A stretch of DNA of 64,000 bases from Parvularculales bacterium (GTDB taxonomy: Bacteria > Pseudomonadota > Alphaproteobacteria > JAPOUT01 > JBAJNM01). A program made the translations under genes and the position numbers. The stretch spans positions 56,548 to 120,547 of the forward strand of contig JBAJNM010000002.1 of assembly GCA_036881865.1 (NCBI GenBank), read 5' to 3'. Below the pieces are notes generated by a model. That model was not told the origin of the DNA. It worked only from the letters and a program-made list of their open reading frames with translations, and ran no database searches. Below, piece after piece: positions 28,389 to 41,374 of this stretch (positions within the stretch are counted from its first letter, which is position 1; each line of letters opens with the position of its first letter).

Positions 28389-29417
28389 CTATCCGTTCGT
28401 GAGTTTGATTAAATCATCAAGGCGGGTGAGGGCGGCTCCCGTATCAATAGCTTCACCTGCCATGGCAACGCCCTGACTGAGTGTTTCGGCTTTGTCCGCT
28501 ACAATCAAGGCCGCTGCCGCATTCAACAGCACGATATCACGATAGGGACTTTTTTTACCCTTAAGCAAAGCCCGCAAAGCTATAGCATTCTCTTCAGGGG
28601 TGCCACCCCGTAAAGATTCAGATGTTGCAAGGGGTAGTCCTGCCTCTTCAGGATTTACGGTAAAACTCTGCACCGTACCATCCTTAAGTTCTGCTACATG
28701 GCTAGGGCCGGTGGTTGTCAATTCGTCCAGCCCGTCACTGCCATGCACCACCCAGACACGTTCAGTACCTAAATTTTTCAAAACATAAGCTAATGGTTCT
28801 ACCCATTGAGCATCAAATACACCTAATAGCTGCCGCCGTGCTCCTGACGGATTGGATAAAGGCCCCAGCAGATTAAAAATTGTCCTAAACCCGAGAGCTC
28901 CTCGAACAGGTCCCACATATTTCATGGCTGTATGATGAGTGGGCGCAAACATAAATCCAATACCAGCGTCGCTGATGCATTTACTAATGTGCTCAGGTGT
29001 TATATCCAGCTTGATGCCGAGCTTCTCCAGAACCTCAGAAGAGCCTGATCGCGACGTAAGCGCCCGATTGCCATGTTTGGCAACCGGAATCCCGCAAGCC
29101 GCAACAATAAAAGATACCGCTGCTGAACTGTTATATGTACCTGATCCATCGCCGCCTGTACCGCAACAATCCAAAGAATTGATGGGGGCCTCTACAGGCA
29201 CGGCCTTTGCTCGCATAATTTGAGCACCGGCGGTTATTTCTTCAACGCTTTCTCCACGCATCCGTAAAGCTGTCAGAAAAGCAGCAACCTGCTCTGGAGC
29301 AACACCACCCGACATGATGGCTCCAAAAATCTCCACCGCTTCTTCGCAAGTGAAAAGAATCCCCTCGGTAGCCTTGATAAGGAAAGGTTTTATATCCTGT
29401 TTTGGGGCATCAGTCAT
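28389..29417 (-). CDS. trpD: Anthranilate phosphoribosyltransferase
   Basis: Transfers phosphoribose to anthranilate. CCGTGGDGSGTYNSSAAVSF is the PRPP-binding loop, and VAKHGNRALTSRSGSSEVLE and APTHHTAMKYVGPVRGALGFRTIFNLLGPLSNP are family blocks. 342 aa is normal. The start overlaps the trpG end by 8 bases. Confidence 0.97.
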   Translation of the reverse strand: MTDAPKQDIKPFLIKATEGILFTCEEAVEIFGAIMSGGVAPEQVAAFLTALRMRGESVEEITAGAQIMRAKAVPVEAPINSLDCCGTGGDGSGTYNSSAAVSFIVAACGIPVAKHGNRALTSRSGSSEVLEKLGIKLDITPEHISKCISDAGIGFMFAPTHHTAMKYVGPVRGALGFRTIFNLLGPLSNPSGARRQLLGVFDAQWVEPLAYVLKNLGTERVWVVHGSDGLDELTTTGPSHVAELKDGTVQSFTVNPEEAGLPLATSESLRGGTPEENAIALRALLKGKKSPYRDIVLLNAAAALIVADKAETLSQGVAMAGEAIDTGAALTRLDDLIKLTNG

Positions 29418-29991
29418 GGCGGGTGGGTATCACTTGCAAAAAATTACGGAGAATATCGTGACCATGGTGAGAGGCAATACTTTCCGGATGAAACTGAACG
29501 CCATAAACCGGAAAACTGTTATGGCGAAGCCCCATAATAACACCATCATCACTGTGAGCGGTAACGCTTAAGCAATCGGGGAGGGGGTCAGACTCAACCA
29601 TAAGAGAGTGATAGCGGGTAGCTTCAAAAGGCCCGCTTAAGTCAGCAAACAAACCTTCGCCGTTGTGATAGATGGGGCTGGTTTTGCCATGCATCAGCGT
29701 GGGGGCACGAACAATACGGCCTCCAAAGGCCTGACCGATGGCCTCGTGCCCTAAACAGACTCCTAAAAGCGGAATACGAGGCGCTGCCTGACGCACTAAC
29801 TCAAGACAGATACCGGCTTTATCAGGATCGCACGGACCGGGAGAAAGAATAATGCCCTCAGGGGATTTAGCGAACACGTCTTCAACGCTGATTGTATCAT
29901 TGCGATGCACTTCTATGCGAGCACCCAACTCACCGAGAAAGTGATAGAGATTGTAAGTAAAACTGTCGTAATTATCAATCAGGACCAACAT
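29410..29991 (-). CDS. trpG: Anthranilate synthase glutaminase component
   Basis: Class I glutamine amidotransferase subunit that supplies ammonia to TrpE. The catalytic triad is visible: Cys in LLGVCLGHEAIGQAFGG, and His and Glu in YGVQFHPESIAS. 193 aa. It is separate from TrpE, unlike the fused TrpEG of some alphaproteobacteria. It may also serve PabB, as in other species with a single TrpG; this is inference. Confidence 0.95.
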   Translation of the reverse strand: MLVLIDNYDSFTYNLYHFLGELGARIEVHRNDTISVEDVFAKSPEGIILSPGPCDPDKAGICLELVRQAAPRIPLLGVCLGHEAIGQAFGGRIVRAPTLMHGKTSPIYHNGEGLFADLSGPFEATRYHSLMVESDPLPDCLSVTAHSDDGVIMGLRHNSFPVYGVQFHPESIASHHGHDILRNFLQVIPTRHD

Positions 29992-30022
29992 AGGAGTGTC
30001 CCTTTAACATTGCATTAGCGTT

Positions 30023-31534
30023 TTATTGCCCCCGCCTTGCACAGGAAGCAAAACGGACGGCTTCTTCTGCTGCCCTAAATAAGGCTTTGGCTTTGTTGAC
30101 TGTCTCTTGATATTCTTCTTCGGGATTTGAATCCGCAACGATTCCACCACCGGCTTGTACGTGCATGGTGTTATCTTTAATGACTGCTGTACGCAAGGCA
30201 ATGCAGGTATCCATATCTCCGGAAGCAGAGAAATAACCTACACATCCGGCATATATGCCGCGCTTTTCCATTTCCAGTTCATCGATAATTTCCATAGCCC
30301 GGATTTTAGGTGCCCCTGAGACGGTTCCCGCCGGAAAACCTGCAATCAAAGCAGAAATCGCATCATAAGAGGGTGCCAGTGTGCCTTCTACATTAGAGAC
30401 AATATGAATAAGGTGCGAGGTATATTCCAGAGAAAATTGTTCTGTTGTCTTTACACTACCTATGCTACTGACACGGCCTGTATCGTTGCGGCCTAAGTCA
30501 AGCAACATAAGATGCTCTGCACGCTCTTTGGGGTTGGCAAGCAATTCGGCACCGATTTTTTTATCCTCTTTGCGGTTATTACCGCGTGTACGAGTACCGG
30601 CTAAAGGCCGGATGGTCACTTTGCCGTTGCGTACCCGAACCAATATCTCCGGGCTTGAGCCCACCACGGAGAAGTCTCCAAAGTTAAGAAAATACAAAAA
30701 AGGGGAAGGGTTGATACGCCTCAAAGCCCGATAGAGATAAAAAGGTGGTAGGTCAAAGGATGTGGTAAAGCGCTGACTCAGAACGACCTGAAAAACATCA
30801 CCTTGAGTGATATAATCTTTAGCTTGTTTGACGGCGGCAATGTAGTCGTCATGGGAAATATTAGATACGGGCGTGGGTAGGTTTTTAGGCAAAGGCGTCT
30901 CAATAGAAGGGGGGTGGCCCTGCTCTAACTTATCAATGATTTCGGAAAGTCGCTCCTCGGCACGCACATAAGCCGCTTGTGCCATAACATCGGCTTCAGC
31001 CCGCACAGGGGTTACAATAGTGATACTGTCAGTTACTGAATCAAACACCGCCACAATAGTCGGACGCAAGAATAATCCATCCGGCACTCCCAGAGGATCG
31101 GGCTTGTCAACAGGCAAATGCTCCATCAGGCGCACCGTGTCATAGGCCATATACCCAAAAACGCCTGCCGCCATAGGGGGTAAATGGTCGGGTAAGTCCA
31201 AGCGAGCATCATCCAAAAATGATCTCAGCGATGTTAAAGCATCCTCATCACATGGTTTGAACGCATCAGCCTCATGCAAAGCATTGCGATTAATCTCTGC
31301 CTTGTTGCCATGAGTCCGCCAAATAGCATCAGGAGTCAGACCAATAATAGAATAACGGTCACGAATGTTGCCTCCCTCTACAGACTCCAACAGAAAGCAA
31401 TTCTCTTGCCCTGACGATAGTTTCAACATAGCTGAAACCGGCGTTTCAAGATCAGCTACGCATGAAACCCATAATACCTGCGGTTTGCCGGTGTCCCAAA
31501 TTTCCTTAAATGTATCAAAATCCGGCAACATCAA
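30023..31534 (-). CDS. trpE: Anthranilate synthase component I
   Basis: Chorismate-utilising subunit that makes anthranilate. The N-terminal feedback-inhibition region includes LLESVEGGNIRDRYSIIG. The chorismate-binding core has YITQGDVFQVVLSQRF, PLAGTRTRG, LLDLGRNDTGRVS, GTVSGAPKIRAMEIIDELE and GIYAGCVGYF. 503 aa. Only 30 bases separate it from ppiD upstream, so no trp leader or attenuator lies directly before it. Confidence 0.97.
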   Translation of the reverse strand: MMLPDFDTFKEIWDTGKPQVLWVSCVADLETPVSAMLKLSSGQENCFLLESVEGGNIRDRYSIIGLTPDAIWRTHGNKAEINRNALHEADAFKPCDEDALTSLRSFLDDARLDLPDHLPPMAAGVFGYMAYDTVRLMEHLPVDKPDPLGVPDGLFLRPTIVAVFDSVTDSITIVTPVRAEADVMAQAAYVRAEERLSEIIDKLEQGHPPSIETPLPKNLPTPVSNISHDDYIAAVKQAKDYITQGDVFQVVLSQRFTTSFDLPPFYLYRALRRINPSPFLYFLNFGDFSVVGSSPEILVRVRNGKVTIRPLAGTRTRGNNRKEDKKIGAELLANPKERAEHLMLLDLGRNDTGRVSSIGSVKTTEQFSLEYTSHLIHIVSNVEGTLAPSYDAISALIAGFPAGTVSGAPKIRAMEIIDELEMEKRGIYAGCVGYFSASGDMDTCIALRTAVIKDNTMHVQAGGGIVADSNPEEEYQETVNKAKALFRAAEEAVRFASCARRGQ

Positions 31535-31563
31535 AATTTATACTCAAGTCCTTGGTTAAGACC

Positions 31564-33519
31564 TTAGAATAGGCCGCCTGCAGGAGCTATGCTCCCCGGT
31601 GGTGGCCCCAAAGGTTCACCGGATAATACCCGTTCTAAAACAGTCTGATTGATGCTAACACCCACCTCATCACGGCTACCGGCAATATAATCGGCCAGCA
31701 TATCAATAGATATATTATACTTTAATTGATCTTCAATCTCAGCTAAGGCCTCCCCCTCAACAGCCTCTGTGGGTATCATAACATCGTGGGTGCGGAGCAC
31801 AAATACCGTGCCCTTTGCATTATTAATGCCCCAGTTGAACTCCCCCTGGGGGGTTTCAAACAATATCTGTAAAGCCTCAGACGTAAAATCATTGTTAGGA
31901 GCATCTCGTTCCATAGCCTCCGTTGTTTTTACCGTAAGATTATAGCCCTCAGCGATCCGCTCAAAACTTTCACCATCATTGCCACGTCTTACAAGTTTTT
32001 CCGCCCACTCTTCAAGAGAGCGTTGCACGAAATTCTCTCTATACAGAACCTCCAACTCAGTGCGCACTTTTTCATCTTCAAAAGGTCGTACGTCTTCCGG
32101 ACTTATAGACACAATATCTATCCAGTAAAAACCACCATCGTCCGTATCCCCCGGCAAAGATTCTTCACCCACATCCAACTCAAAGGCCAAGGGCAACAAA
32201 CCTGTGATGTTCGGAAAATCCGTTATCCTGTTGCCATCAAGATCTGTTTGATCTTCTGTGATTTCAGGAATATGAATAATAGAAAAACCAAATACTTTCG
32301 TGGCCTCTTCCAAAGATTCCCCTGCACCTCGGCTATCTTCAATTAAATCACGAACACCATATATCTCATCAAGAGTGCGCTCATTGACAATACTATCCCG
32401 AATGTCATCCCTTTCTTCCTCAAAATGGCTCTCTTGAGCGGATGCAATCTCTCTTAACCTAGGTAAGACAGCACCAAGAGGGGTTTTGACAGGCTCTTTT
32501 GAAATTTCTCCCACTCCAAGAGCAAAAACCGTTTCGGCCAGTTCATTCCCCAAGATTTCATCTTGGCTGAGAAGCCCGCTATCAATATCTGCCAACGTAA
32601 AACCGCGTTCTGTCACAAGAGTGTCGTAATCCACCTCTTCGTTATCAATTCTGACTATTGCTACTTGTGCCTGCTCTTTATCAGAAAAAGTCAGTCGATC
32701 AAAGGCCCTGCGTTCAGGTATATCTAGAAGTGATTTGCGGTTTTTATATTCTTCTTGAAGTTCTTCCTCTGTAGGCTCCTTGATAATGCTTCTTATGTCT
32801 TCCGTATTTAGCACAAGAATATCCAATGCGCGTACTTCAGGGCTTATAAAACGACTCTCCTTAACATCATCATAAAGAATACGCAATTGCGCCTCGTCAG
32901 GAACATCAGGAGAAGGGATGGCAGAAGACGACAGTTCAATATAATCCGCCACCCGTATTTCATTGGCGTAGCGATAAATCGTATCCGCCATAGAAGCAGG
33001 AGCTATTATACCGGCAGTAAGAGCCTGCACCAACTGGCGAGAGGCCATTAAGCGACGTTGCTCATCCACATAGGTTGCTTCCGTAGAACTACTGTTGCGC
33101 ATGACATGGTCAAAGATTGTCCGTTCAAACTCACCCGATGCTCCCACAAACCTGCCATCCTTTTTAATTTTCTCTACAATTACATCATTAGGAATACTCA
33201 AGCCTAAATCATGGGCTGACTCATTAAGGAGTGCCTGTTGAATTAAATTGTTTAAGACTTCGCGGCCAAGACCTCCCGAGCGGGCCTCTTCCAGAGTAAT
33301 CGGTCGTCCTTCAAATTGAGAGAAAGTGTATAGGTTATTCCTCAGGGTTGTCTGAAAGGTGGAAGCCGGAATTTCTTCTCCTCCAACTTCTGCTAGAATC
33401 GGGTCATAGTCAGGTTGAAAAATGTCCGCAATGCCCCAGATAGCAAAGCTTAAAGCAATAACACCTATGAATAGGCGAATAATCCATTTGGTGACAATTT
33501 CACGCAAAGATTTCAACAT
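31564..33519 (-). CDS. ppiD: PpiD-like periplasmic folding factor (SurA N-domain)
   Basis: Inner-membrane-anchored chaperone with peptidyl-prolyl isomerase-like domains that helps exported proteins fold. A single N-terminal membrane anchor (IIRLFIGVIALSFAIWGIADIF) precedes a SurA_N-type helical domain (about 40-190, with VLNNLIQQALLNESAHDLGLSIP). A parvulin-like region lies around 260-370 and the C-terminal part is acidic. 651 aa, similar to E. coli PpiD (623). No clear catalytic parvulin motif is visible, so isomerase activity is doubtful. It heads the trpE-trpG-trpD-trpC-moaC run and diverges from tpiA. Confidence 0.85.
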   Translation of the reverse strand: MLKSLREIVTKWIIRLFIGVIALSFAIWGIADIFQPDYDPILAEVGGEEIPASTFQTTLRNNLYTFSQFEGRPITLEEARSGGLGREVLNNLIQQALLNESAHDLGLSIPNDVIVEKIKKDGRFVGASGEFERTIFDHVMRNSSSTEATYVDEQRRLMASRQLVQALTAGIIAPASMADTIYRYANEIRVADYIELSSSAIPSPDVPDEAQLRILYDDVKESRFISPEVRALDILVLNTEDIRSIIKEPTEEELQEEYKNRKSLLDIPERRAFDRLTFSDKEQAQVAIVRIDNEEVDYDTLVTERGFTLADIDSGLLSQDEILGNELAETVFALGVGEISKEPVKTPLGAVLPRLREIASAQESHFEEERDDIRDSIVNERTLDEIYGVRDLIEDSRGAGESLEEATKVFGFSIIHIPEITEDQTDLDGNRITDFPNITGLLPLAFELDVGEESLPGDTDDGGFYWIDIVSISPEDVRPFEDEKVRTELEVLYRENFVQRSLEEWAEKLVRRGNDGESFERIAEGYNLTVKTTEAMERDAPNNDFTSEALQILFETPQGEFNWGINNAKGTVFVLRTHDVMIPTEAVEGEALAEIEDQLKYNISIDMLADYIAGSRDEVGVSINQTVLERVLSGEPLGPPPGSIAPAGGLF

Positions 33520-33705
33520 AATGGTAATTCTACAAGCAGTAAGAAAAATGGGGCTGTGCGATAATATGAGGTGTGTGTTAACACTTCAAGTGTACCTAAG
33601 TGAATAGAGTCGGAAGTAACAAAAAAAGAGCAGATAAGCACTATAACTTTAACAAGCAGAGACCTTGAGAGATAATCTCACGGAAAGGGAGGTATTAAAG
33701 ATATA

Positions 33706-34482
33706 ATGGCATCAGGGATGGCGCGTAAGATAACCCCGATAGTGGTGGGAAACTGGAAAATGAATGGCACGAGACGCTCCGCCACAGAGGTCAATCGACT
33801 TATCGGCGGATTAAAAAAGATGCCGCATCCTGTTTGTAATGTTATGCTTTGCCCTCCGGCAACTCTTATTGGGGATTTCGCCAAATTATCTAAACGCACC
33901 CGCCTTCAGGTAGGCGCGCAGGATTGCCATGTTGACACTGCCGGTGCGCACACGGGGGATGTGAGTACCGAGATGCTACACGATGCGGGCGCGCGAGCTG
34001 TTATTGTCGGGCATTCCGAGCGTCGCCGTGACCATGGAGAAAGCAATGCCGACATACATGATAAAGTTCAGGCGGCTTGGCGGGTTAGCCTCACGGCGAT
34101 TGTATGTGTTGGTGAGACGCGCGTTGAGCGCAATGCCAAACGGACTTTACAGATCATCACCCGTCAGTTGAGCGCCTCACTACCTGCAACTATGGACGGA
34201 GATGTCATGATTGCCTATGAACCAGTCTGGGCTATCGGAGCAGCCCGAACCCCTACGCCGGTGGCAATCCGTGAAGTTCATGAACATATCCGTAAACGGT
34301 TAAACCTTCGTTTTGGCCTCCGGCAGGGAGACAGGATTCCTATTCTCTACGGTGGATCTGTAACGGCTAATAACGCCGGTCAGATGGCCTCTATAGAGCA
34401 GGTCAATGGTGTTTTAGTTGGGGGGGCAAGCCTTAAATATCGTGATTTTTTGAAAATTATATACGCTTTTTCGGCCCCCTAA
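33706..34482 (+). CDS. tpiA: Triosephosphate isomerase
   Basis: Glycolytic and gluconeogenic enzyme. Catalytic Lys18 is in VVGNWKMNG, His in VIVGHSERR and Glu in IAYEPVWAIGA. The phosphate-binding ILYGGSV and GVLVGGASLK are present. 258 aa. ATG 33706 follows GGGAGGT with a slightly long spacing; ATG 33718 is possible. The order tpiA-secG-pyrG is conserved. Confidence 0.97.
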   Translation: MASGMARKITPIVVGNWKMNGTRRSATEVNRLIGGLKKMPHPVCNVMLCPPATLIGDFAKLSKRTRLQVGAQDCHVDTAGAHTGDVSTEMLHDAGARAVIVGHSERRRDHGESNADIHDKVQAAWRVSLTAIVCVGETRVERNAKRTLQIITRQLSASLPATMDGDVMIAYEPVWAIGAARTPTPVAIREVHEHIRKRLNLRFGLRQGDRIPILYGGSVTANNAGQMASIEQVNGVLVGGASLKYRDFLKIIYAFSAP

Positions 34483-34589
34483 CTCTGTTCCGGCAAACGA
34501 GTCTGGACAAAGAGGCTTAATATTCGCTAAAACCCCTCAAACCTCTCATAGGTAGAATCTCCCATGAGTAGAAAGCTAAAGTATCGCAG

Positions 34590-34955
34590 ATGAGTGTTTT
34601 GATTTTGACTGCCCATGTTGTTATCGCCATTGTGCTGGTAGCCTTTGTATTGTTGCAACGCTCGGAAGGTGGCGCTTTGGGCATTGGAGATGCAGGCGGT
34701 GGTATGCCCCAAGGGCGCAGTCTCGGAAACCCCCTTACTAAAACTACAACTATATTGGGTATCTGTTTTTTTCTAACCAGCATTGGGCTGTCCATTTTGG
34801 CGCGTGACAAAACAACGGATTCTCTTTTTGGGGGTGACGGTACCGGATTTGAATCCATCCCGGCTCCAGCTCCCGCTCCGGCACTGCCTTTACCATCAGG
34901 TGGATCAGATAGCACAGGTACAGGAGACCAGCCGGTCGTCCCCCGTTCTCCATGA
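34590..34955 (+). CDS. secG: Protein translocase subunit SecG
   Basis: Small membrane subunit of SecYEG. Two hydrophobic helices (LILTAHVVIAIVLVAFVLLQ and LGICFFLTSIGLSIL) flank the conserved LLQRSEGGALGIG loop. A Pro/Ala-rich tail follows, as in other alphaproteobacterial SecG. 121 aa. It lies between tpiA and pyrG, the usual place. Confidence 0.92.
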   Translation: MSVLILTAHVVIAIVLVAFVLLQRSEGGALGIGDAGGGMPQGRSLGNPLTKTTTILGICFFLTSIGLSILARDKTTDSLFGGDGTGFESIPAPAPAPALPLPSGGSDSTGTGDQPVVPRSP

Positions 34956-35024
34956 CTACCGCTTGGCCTGTAGGCTTAGTTTTCGTCGATTTTTCTCCTA
35001 CAAATTCTCTTGTAAAACTTTTAG

Positions 35025-36689
<1,665 letters not shown>

Positions 36690-36706
36690 AACCGAGATAG
36701 AGAATC

Positions 36707-37558
36707 ATGACTTCATCATTACCTAATACGGTAGTTGAAATTGGAAAATTGCGCATCGGTAACGACTTACCTTTGACGATTATTGCCGGACCCTGCGCTT
36801 TAGAAAGCCGCGCTCACGCTCTTGAGATTGCTACAGCACTTGCCGACATTGCCAACCGGACAGGGGTGGGTCTCATATACAAGAGCTCTTTTGACAAAGC
36901 TAACCGTACGAGTAATGCATCACCTCGTGGTATTGGGTTATCTCCCGCATTAGATATATTTGCTGAAATTAAGGAGATAACTGGCCTACCGGTTTTGACT
37001 GATATTCATGAGAGAAATCAATGTGAGCATGTGGGTAAAGTAGTTGATGTGCTCCAGATACCAGCATTTTTATGCCGTCAAACAGATTTACTACAGGCGG
37101 CTGCTCATACAAACTGTGTTGTAAACATTAAAAAAGGTCAATTTCTAGCTCCTTGGGATATGGAGCACGTGCTGGCCAAGGTGGTAGAAGCTGGAAATTC
37201 TAACGTTATGGCCACTGAACGGGGGGTTTCTTTTGGATACAACGCGCTGGTTTCCGATATGCGGTCGTTACCAATTTTGCGCTCTTTTAAGGCTCCGGTT
37301 GTTTTTGATGCCACCCATTCCGTCCAACAGCCCGGAGGGCAGGGAGCAGCCTCCGGTGGTCAAAGAGAGATGGCTCCTGTGCTGGCGCGAGCTGCTGTTG
37401 CGGTAGGGGTGGCGGCGGTTTTCATGGAAACCCATCAGGACCCTGATCATGCGCCTTCTGATGGGCCCAATATGGTAGTTCTGGACGAACTTGAGGGTAT
37501 CATCAGCGACTTACAAGCCTTTGATAGGTTGGCCAAAAAGGAAGCCGGTGCCGACTAA
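36707..37558 (+). CDS. kdsA: 3-deoxy-D-manno-octulosonate 8-phosphate synthase
   Basis: Makes KDO-8-phosphate for the LPS inner core. [63 protein letters not shown] and [15 protein letters not shown] are canonical. 283 aa. It follows pyrG closely, and its stop overlaps the convergent queF stop by 4 bases. Confidence 0.97.
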   Translation: MTSSLPNTVVEIGKLRIGNDLPLTIIAGPCALESRAHALEIATALADIANRTGVGLIYKSSFDKANRTSNASPRGIGLSPALDIFAEIKEITGLPVLTDIHERNQCEHVGKVVDVLQIPAFLCRQTDLLQAAAHTNCVVNIKKGQFLAPWDMEHVLAKVVEAGNSNVMATERGVSFGYNALVSDMRSLPILRSFKAPVVFDATHSVQQPGGQGAASGGQREMAPVLARAAVAVGVAAVFMETHQDPDHAPSDGPNMVVLDELEGIISDLQAFDRLAKKEAGAD

Positions 37559-37995
37559 CCGCGCCCCCGATAGGGATCTACTCCTTGCTCCGGGACCCAT
37601 AAGCCATCAGGCATGGTTCCTTGTTGCCAGAAAATATCAATAGGAATACCACCTCGTGGATACCAATAACCCCCGATGCGCAACCAATGAGGGGTTAGTA
37701 TCTCATATACCCGCTTGCCGATTGATAAGGTGCAGTCTTCATGGAAAACTCCCTCATTGCGGAAAGAATTCATATATATCTTAAAAGAGCGCGATTCTAA
37801 CAACCACTCATTAGGGGCATAATCAATGACCAGATGGGCAAAATCTGGTTGCCCGGTGCGGGGGCACAGACAGGTAAATTCCGGTGCAGTAAAGCGAGCC
37901 AGATAGGGTGTATCCGTATGAGGGTTGGGAATGCGCTCTAGTTCTGCCTCTGCGGAGTTGGCAGGCGCCGCGGAATGTGTCTTTATTTGTTGCAT
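37555..37995 (-). CDS. queF: NADPH-dependent 7-cyano-7-deazaguanine reductase QueF
   Basis: Reduces preQ0 to preQ1 in queuosine synthesis. The catalytic Cys44 and Asp51 are in [20 protein letters not shown], and the substrate-binding [22 protein letters not shown] follows. 146 aa puts it in the short, unimodular subfamily. Its start overlaps the queE stop by one base (TAATG). Confidence 0.96.
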   Translation of the reverse strand: MQQIKTHSAAPANSAEAELERIPNPHTDTPYLARFTAPEFTCLCPRTGQPDFAHLVIDYAPNEWLLESRSFKIYMNSFRNEGVFHEDCTLSIGKRVYEILTPHWLRIGGYWYPRGGIPIDIFWQQGTMPDGLWVPEQGVDPYRGRG

Positions 37996-38630
37996 TATGA
38001 AATGCCCATAAGTTTATGAAGTTGTACGCTTAACTTCCATTGTGAATGGTTTAGACAATAAGCTGTGGCCTGCCGACTGTTTTCCACTTTAGCGGAACTA
38101 TCCATAGGTTGTAGATAGAAATGCTCAAATTCCAAATGCTCAAAACACTCAGGATGAGCTTGCGGTTCCACTTGAGGAAAAATCAGTTTCAGTTCATGCC
38201 CTTTGGTGATTGACAATGTGGTGTTGGCCTTTGGACTGACACATATCCAGTCTATACCTTGAGGTAGGGGGTGTGTGCCATTGGTCTCTATGGCAACTGT
38301 GAAGCCTCTGGCATGGAAGGACTCAATAACAGCCTCGTCCAGTTGCAAAGAGGGCTCTCCTCCGGTGCATACCACATAAGGGGAAGGCTCCTCTACAGGC
38401 CATATACGCTCAACGGCAGTGGCCAATTCTTCTGCCGTGGCAAAGCGACCTCCATTAAGGCCATCTATTCCGATAAAGTCTGTATCACAAAATGAACAGA
38501 TGGCTTTTGTCCGGTCGTCTTCTCGTCCGGACCACAAATTGCATCCGGCAAAGCGGCATAAAATCGCTGGGCGACCTGCATAATATCCTTCTCCCTGAAG
38601 GGTATAAAATATTTCTTTCACGCTATACAT
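37995..38630 (-). CDS. queE: 7-carboxy-7-deazaguanine synthase QueE
   Basis: Radical SAM enzyme of the preQ0 pathway. From ATG 38630 ([19 protein letters not shown]) the iron-sulfur cysteines are C30, C45 and C48. The C-x14-C-x2-C spacing is the variant seen in proteobacterial QueE in place of C-x3-C-x2-[10 protein letters not shown] and AIETNGT are further marks. 211 aa. The open frame extends to 38756, but that stretch lies inside queC in another frame and is not protein-like. The start overlaps the queC stop by 8 bases. Confidence 0.95.
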   Translation of the reverse strand: MYSVKEIFYTLQGEGYYAGRPAILCRFAGCNLWSGREDDRTKAICSFCDTDFIGIDGLNGGRFATAEELATAVERIWPVEEPSPYVVCTGGEPSLQLDEAVIESFHARGFTVAIETNGTHPLPQGIDWICVSPKANTTLSITKGHELKLIFPQVEPQAHPECFEHLEFEHFYLQPMDSSAKVENSRQATAYCLNHSQWKLSVQLHKLMGIS

Positions 38631-39375
38631 GAGATTTCCTCCTCCACTCCTCATATCCCTGCGCCCGCAATTTACACGCCGGACAATCGCCACACCCATA
38701 CCCCCATTCATGGGCATGCCTCCGATCACCTCTATAACAAGTATGACTCTCCTCACGCACCAGTTCTACAAAGGTCTCACCTCCAAGAGTATGAGCCAAC
38801 TGCCAACTCTTCGCTTTGCTTGACAGTACCAACGGCATTTGCATAACGAAATCCTGTCCCATGCCAAGATTAATAGTTTGGTTGAGCATCTCAAGGGCAT
38901 CCTGTCGGCAATCAGGATAACCGGTAGTATCTGTCTCACACATGCCCCCCACAAGGTGATATATACCCAACTGCCATCCCAAAGCAGCGGCAGTGGTAAA
39001 AAATATCAAATTGCGCCCAGGTACAAAAGTCGTAGGCAACCCTTCGTTGGACACTTTTATAGGTTTGTCGTGCGTTGTTAAAGCACTGTCACCCAGTTCT
39101 TTGAAAAAGCTTAGGTTCACAATGTGGTCAGCACCCAGCCTGTCTGCCCAAAGAGGAAAATCATCCGTGAGTTTTTTGCGTATAGCCGCACGACAAGCCA
39201 ATTCAACATTATGGCGCTGGCCATATTCAAACCCAATCGTCTCCACATGGTTATAGTGCTCCAGCGCCCAACCGAGGCAGATGGTGGAATCCTGCCCGCC
39301 GGAAAATAAAATCAGGGCTTTATCGGATGAGGTTAGCACTTTGCCGGTCGAAGAATGCACAGAAGAAGAGGACAT
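38623..39375 (-). CDS. queC: 7-cyano-7-deazaguanine synthase QueC
   Basis: ATP-dependent formation of preQ0 from 7-carboxy-7-deazaguanine. The PP-loop LILFSGGQDSTICLGWAL and the C-terminal zinc cysteines (CYRG...CGDCPACKLR) are intact. 250 aa. First gene of the que cassette queC-queE-queF, all on the - strand. No queD is in this window. Confidence 0.96.
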   Translation of the reverse strand: MSSSSVHSSTGKVLTSSDKALILFSGGQDSTICLGWALEHYNHVETIGFEYGQRHNVELACRAAIRKKLTDDFPLWADRLGADHIVNLSFFKELGDSALTTHDKPIKVSNEGLPTTFVPGRNLIFFTTAAALGWQLGIYHLVGGMCETDTTGYPDCRQDALEMLNQTINLGMGQDFVMQMPLVLSSKAKSWQLAHTLGGETFVELVREESHTCYRGDRRHAHEWGYGCGDCPACKLRAQGYEEWRRKSHV

Positions 39376-39449
39376 AAAGACTTAAAACAGGGTGCGACTT
39401 GTGAGGTCAACAAAAAAGCGTTTTCAGCACTTATCATTAACATCATTAA

Positions 39450-40766
<1,317 letters not shown>

Positions 40767-40908
40767 CAAACTTTGAGGGGAATACGGCATGAGAACAAAA
40801 GTAGGTGTCTTTTGGATGAGCGGACTTTTATTCTCTGCTTTAGTATATTTCCTTCAGGGGTAAGAAAGAGGCTTGACGCAGGGAAGCGGTTTGTGATTCT
40901 CTTGCTGC

Positions 40909-41241
40909 ATGTATGCGAATCAGCAACCCCGAGGGGGAATCCCCCGTCGCCGGTTACGGCATCAGATTGTGCCGTTTGTGTGTTTGTGCGTGATGATCTA
41001 TTTCACCTACCATGCCATCTATGGAAACCATGGCCTGATTGCTGGCGCGCACTTAGACGAGCGTATCAAAGCACTGGAAATGGAATTAGCCGAACTGCGC
41101 CCAGTGCGGCAAAATTTGGAAGACAAATGCTCCCGATTGCGGCTTGCAAGCCTTGATCTTGATTTGCTTGATGAGCAATCCCGGCGGCTTTTGGAGGTGG
41201 CCTATCCTGAAGAAATCGTTATTTTTCGCGATAAATTCTAG
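40909..41241 (+). CDS. ftsB: FtsB/DivIC-like septum formation initiator protein
   Basis: Small bitopic division protein. A basic N-terminus (PRRRLRHQ), one membrane helix (IVPFVCLCVMIYFTYHAIYG), then a coiled coil (LDERIKALEMELAELRPVRQNLEDK) and a short C-terminal region (LDLDLLDEQSRRLLEVAYPEEIVIF). 110 aa. Placement between eno and pdhA is the standard alphaproteobacterial location of this gene. Family assignment rests on architecture and context. Confidence 0.8.
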   Translation: MYANQQPRGGIPRRRLRHQIVPFVCLCVMIYFTYHAIYGNHGLIAGAHLDERIKALEMELAELRPVRQNLEDKCSRLRLASLDLDLLDEQSRRLLEVAYPEEIVIFRDKF

Positions 41242-41374
41242 GTTTTTTGAATAACAGTGCCCTATATTTGAGGGTGTGTGGGCTATGTTGCCTGTGGAAC
41301 GGAAAGATATTTCCCGTATAGTATACTGTCGTAATATCTGAGATATGGCCTCAGGAAATAGCGGGAGATGAAAT

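Noticed and set aside
40773..41156. A 127-aa + strand frame after eno.
   Set aside because: It overlaps the FtsB-like gene in another frame, has Cys/Pro-rich noise composition and no ribosome site; the FtsB-like frame has proper membrane and coiled-coil architecture.
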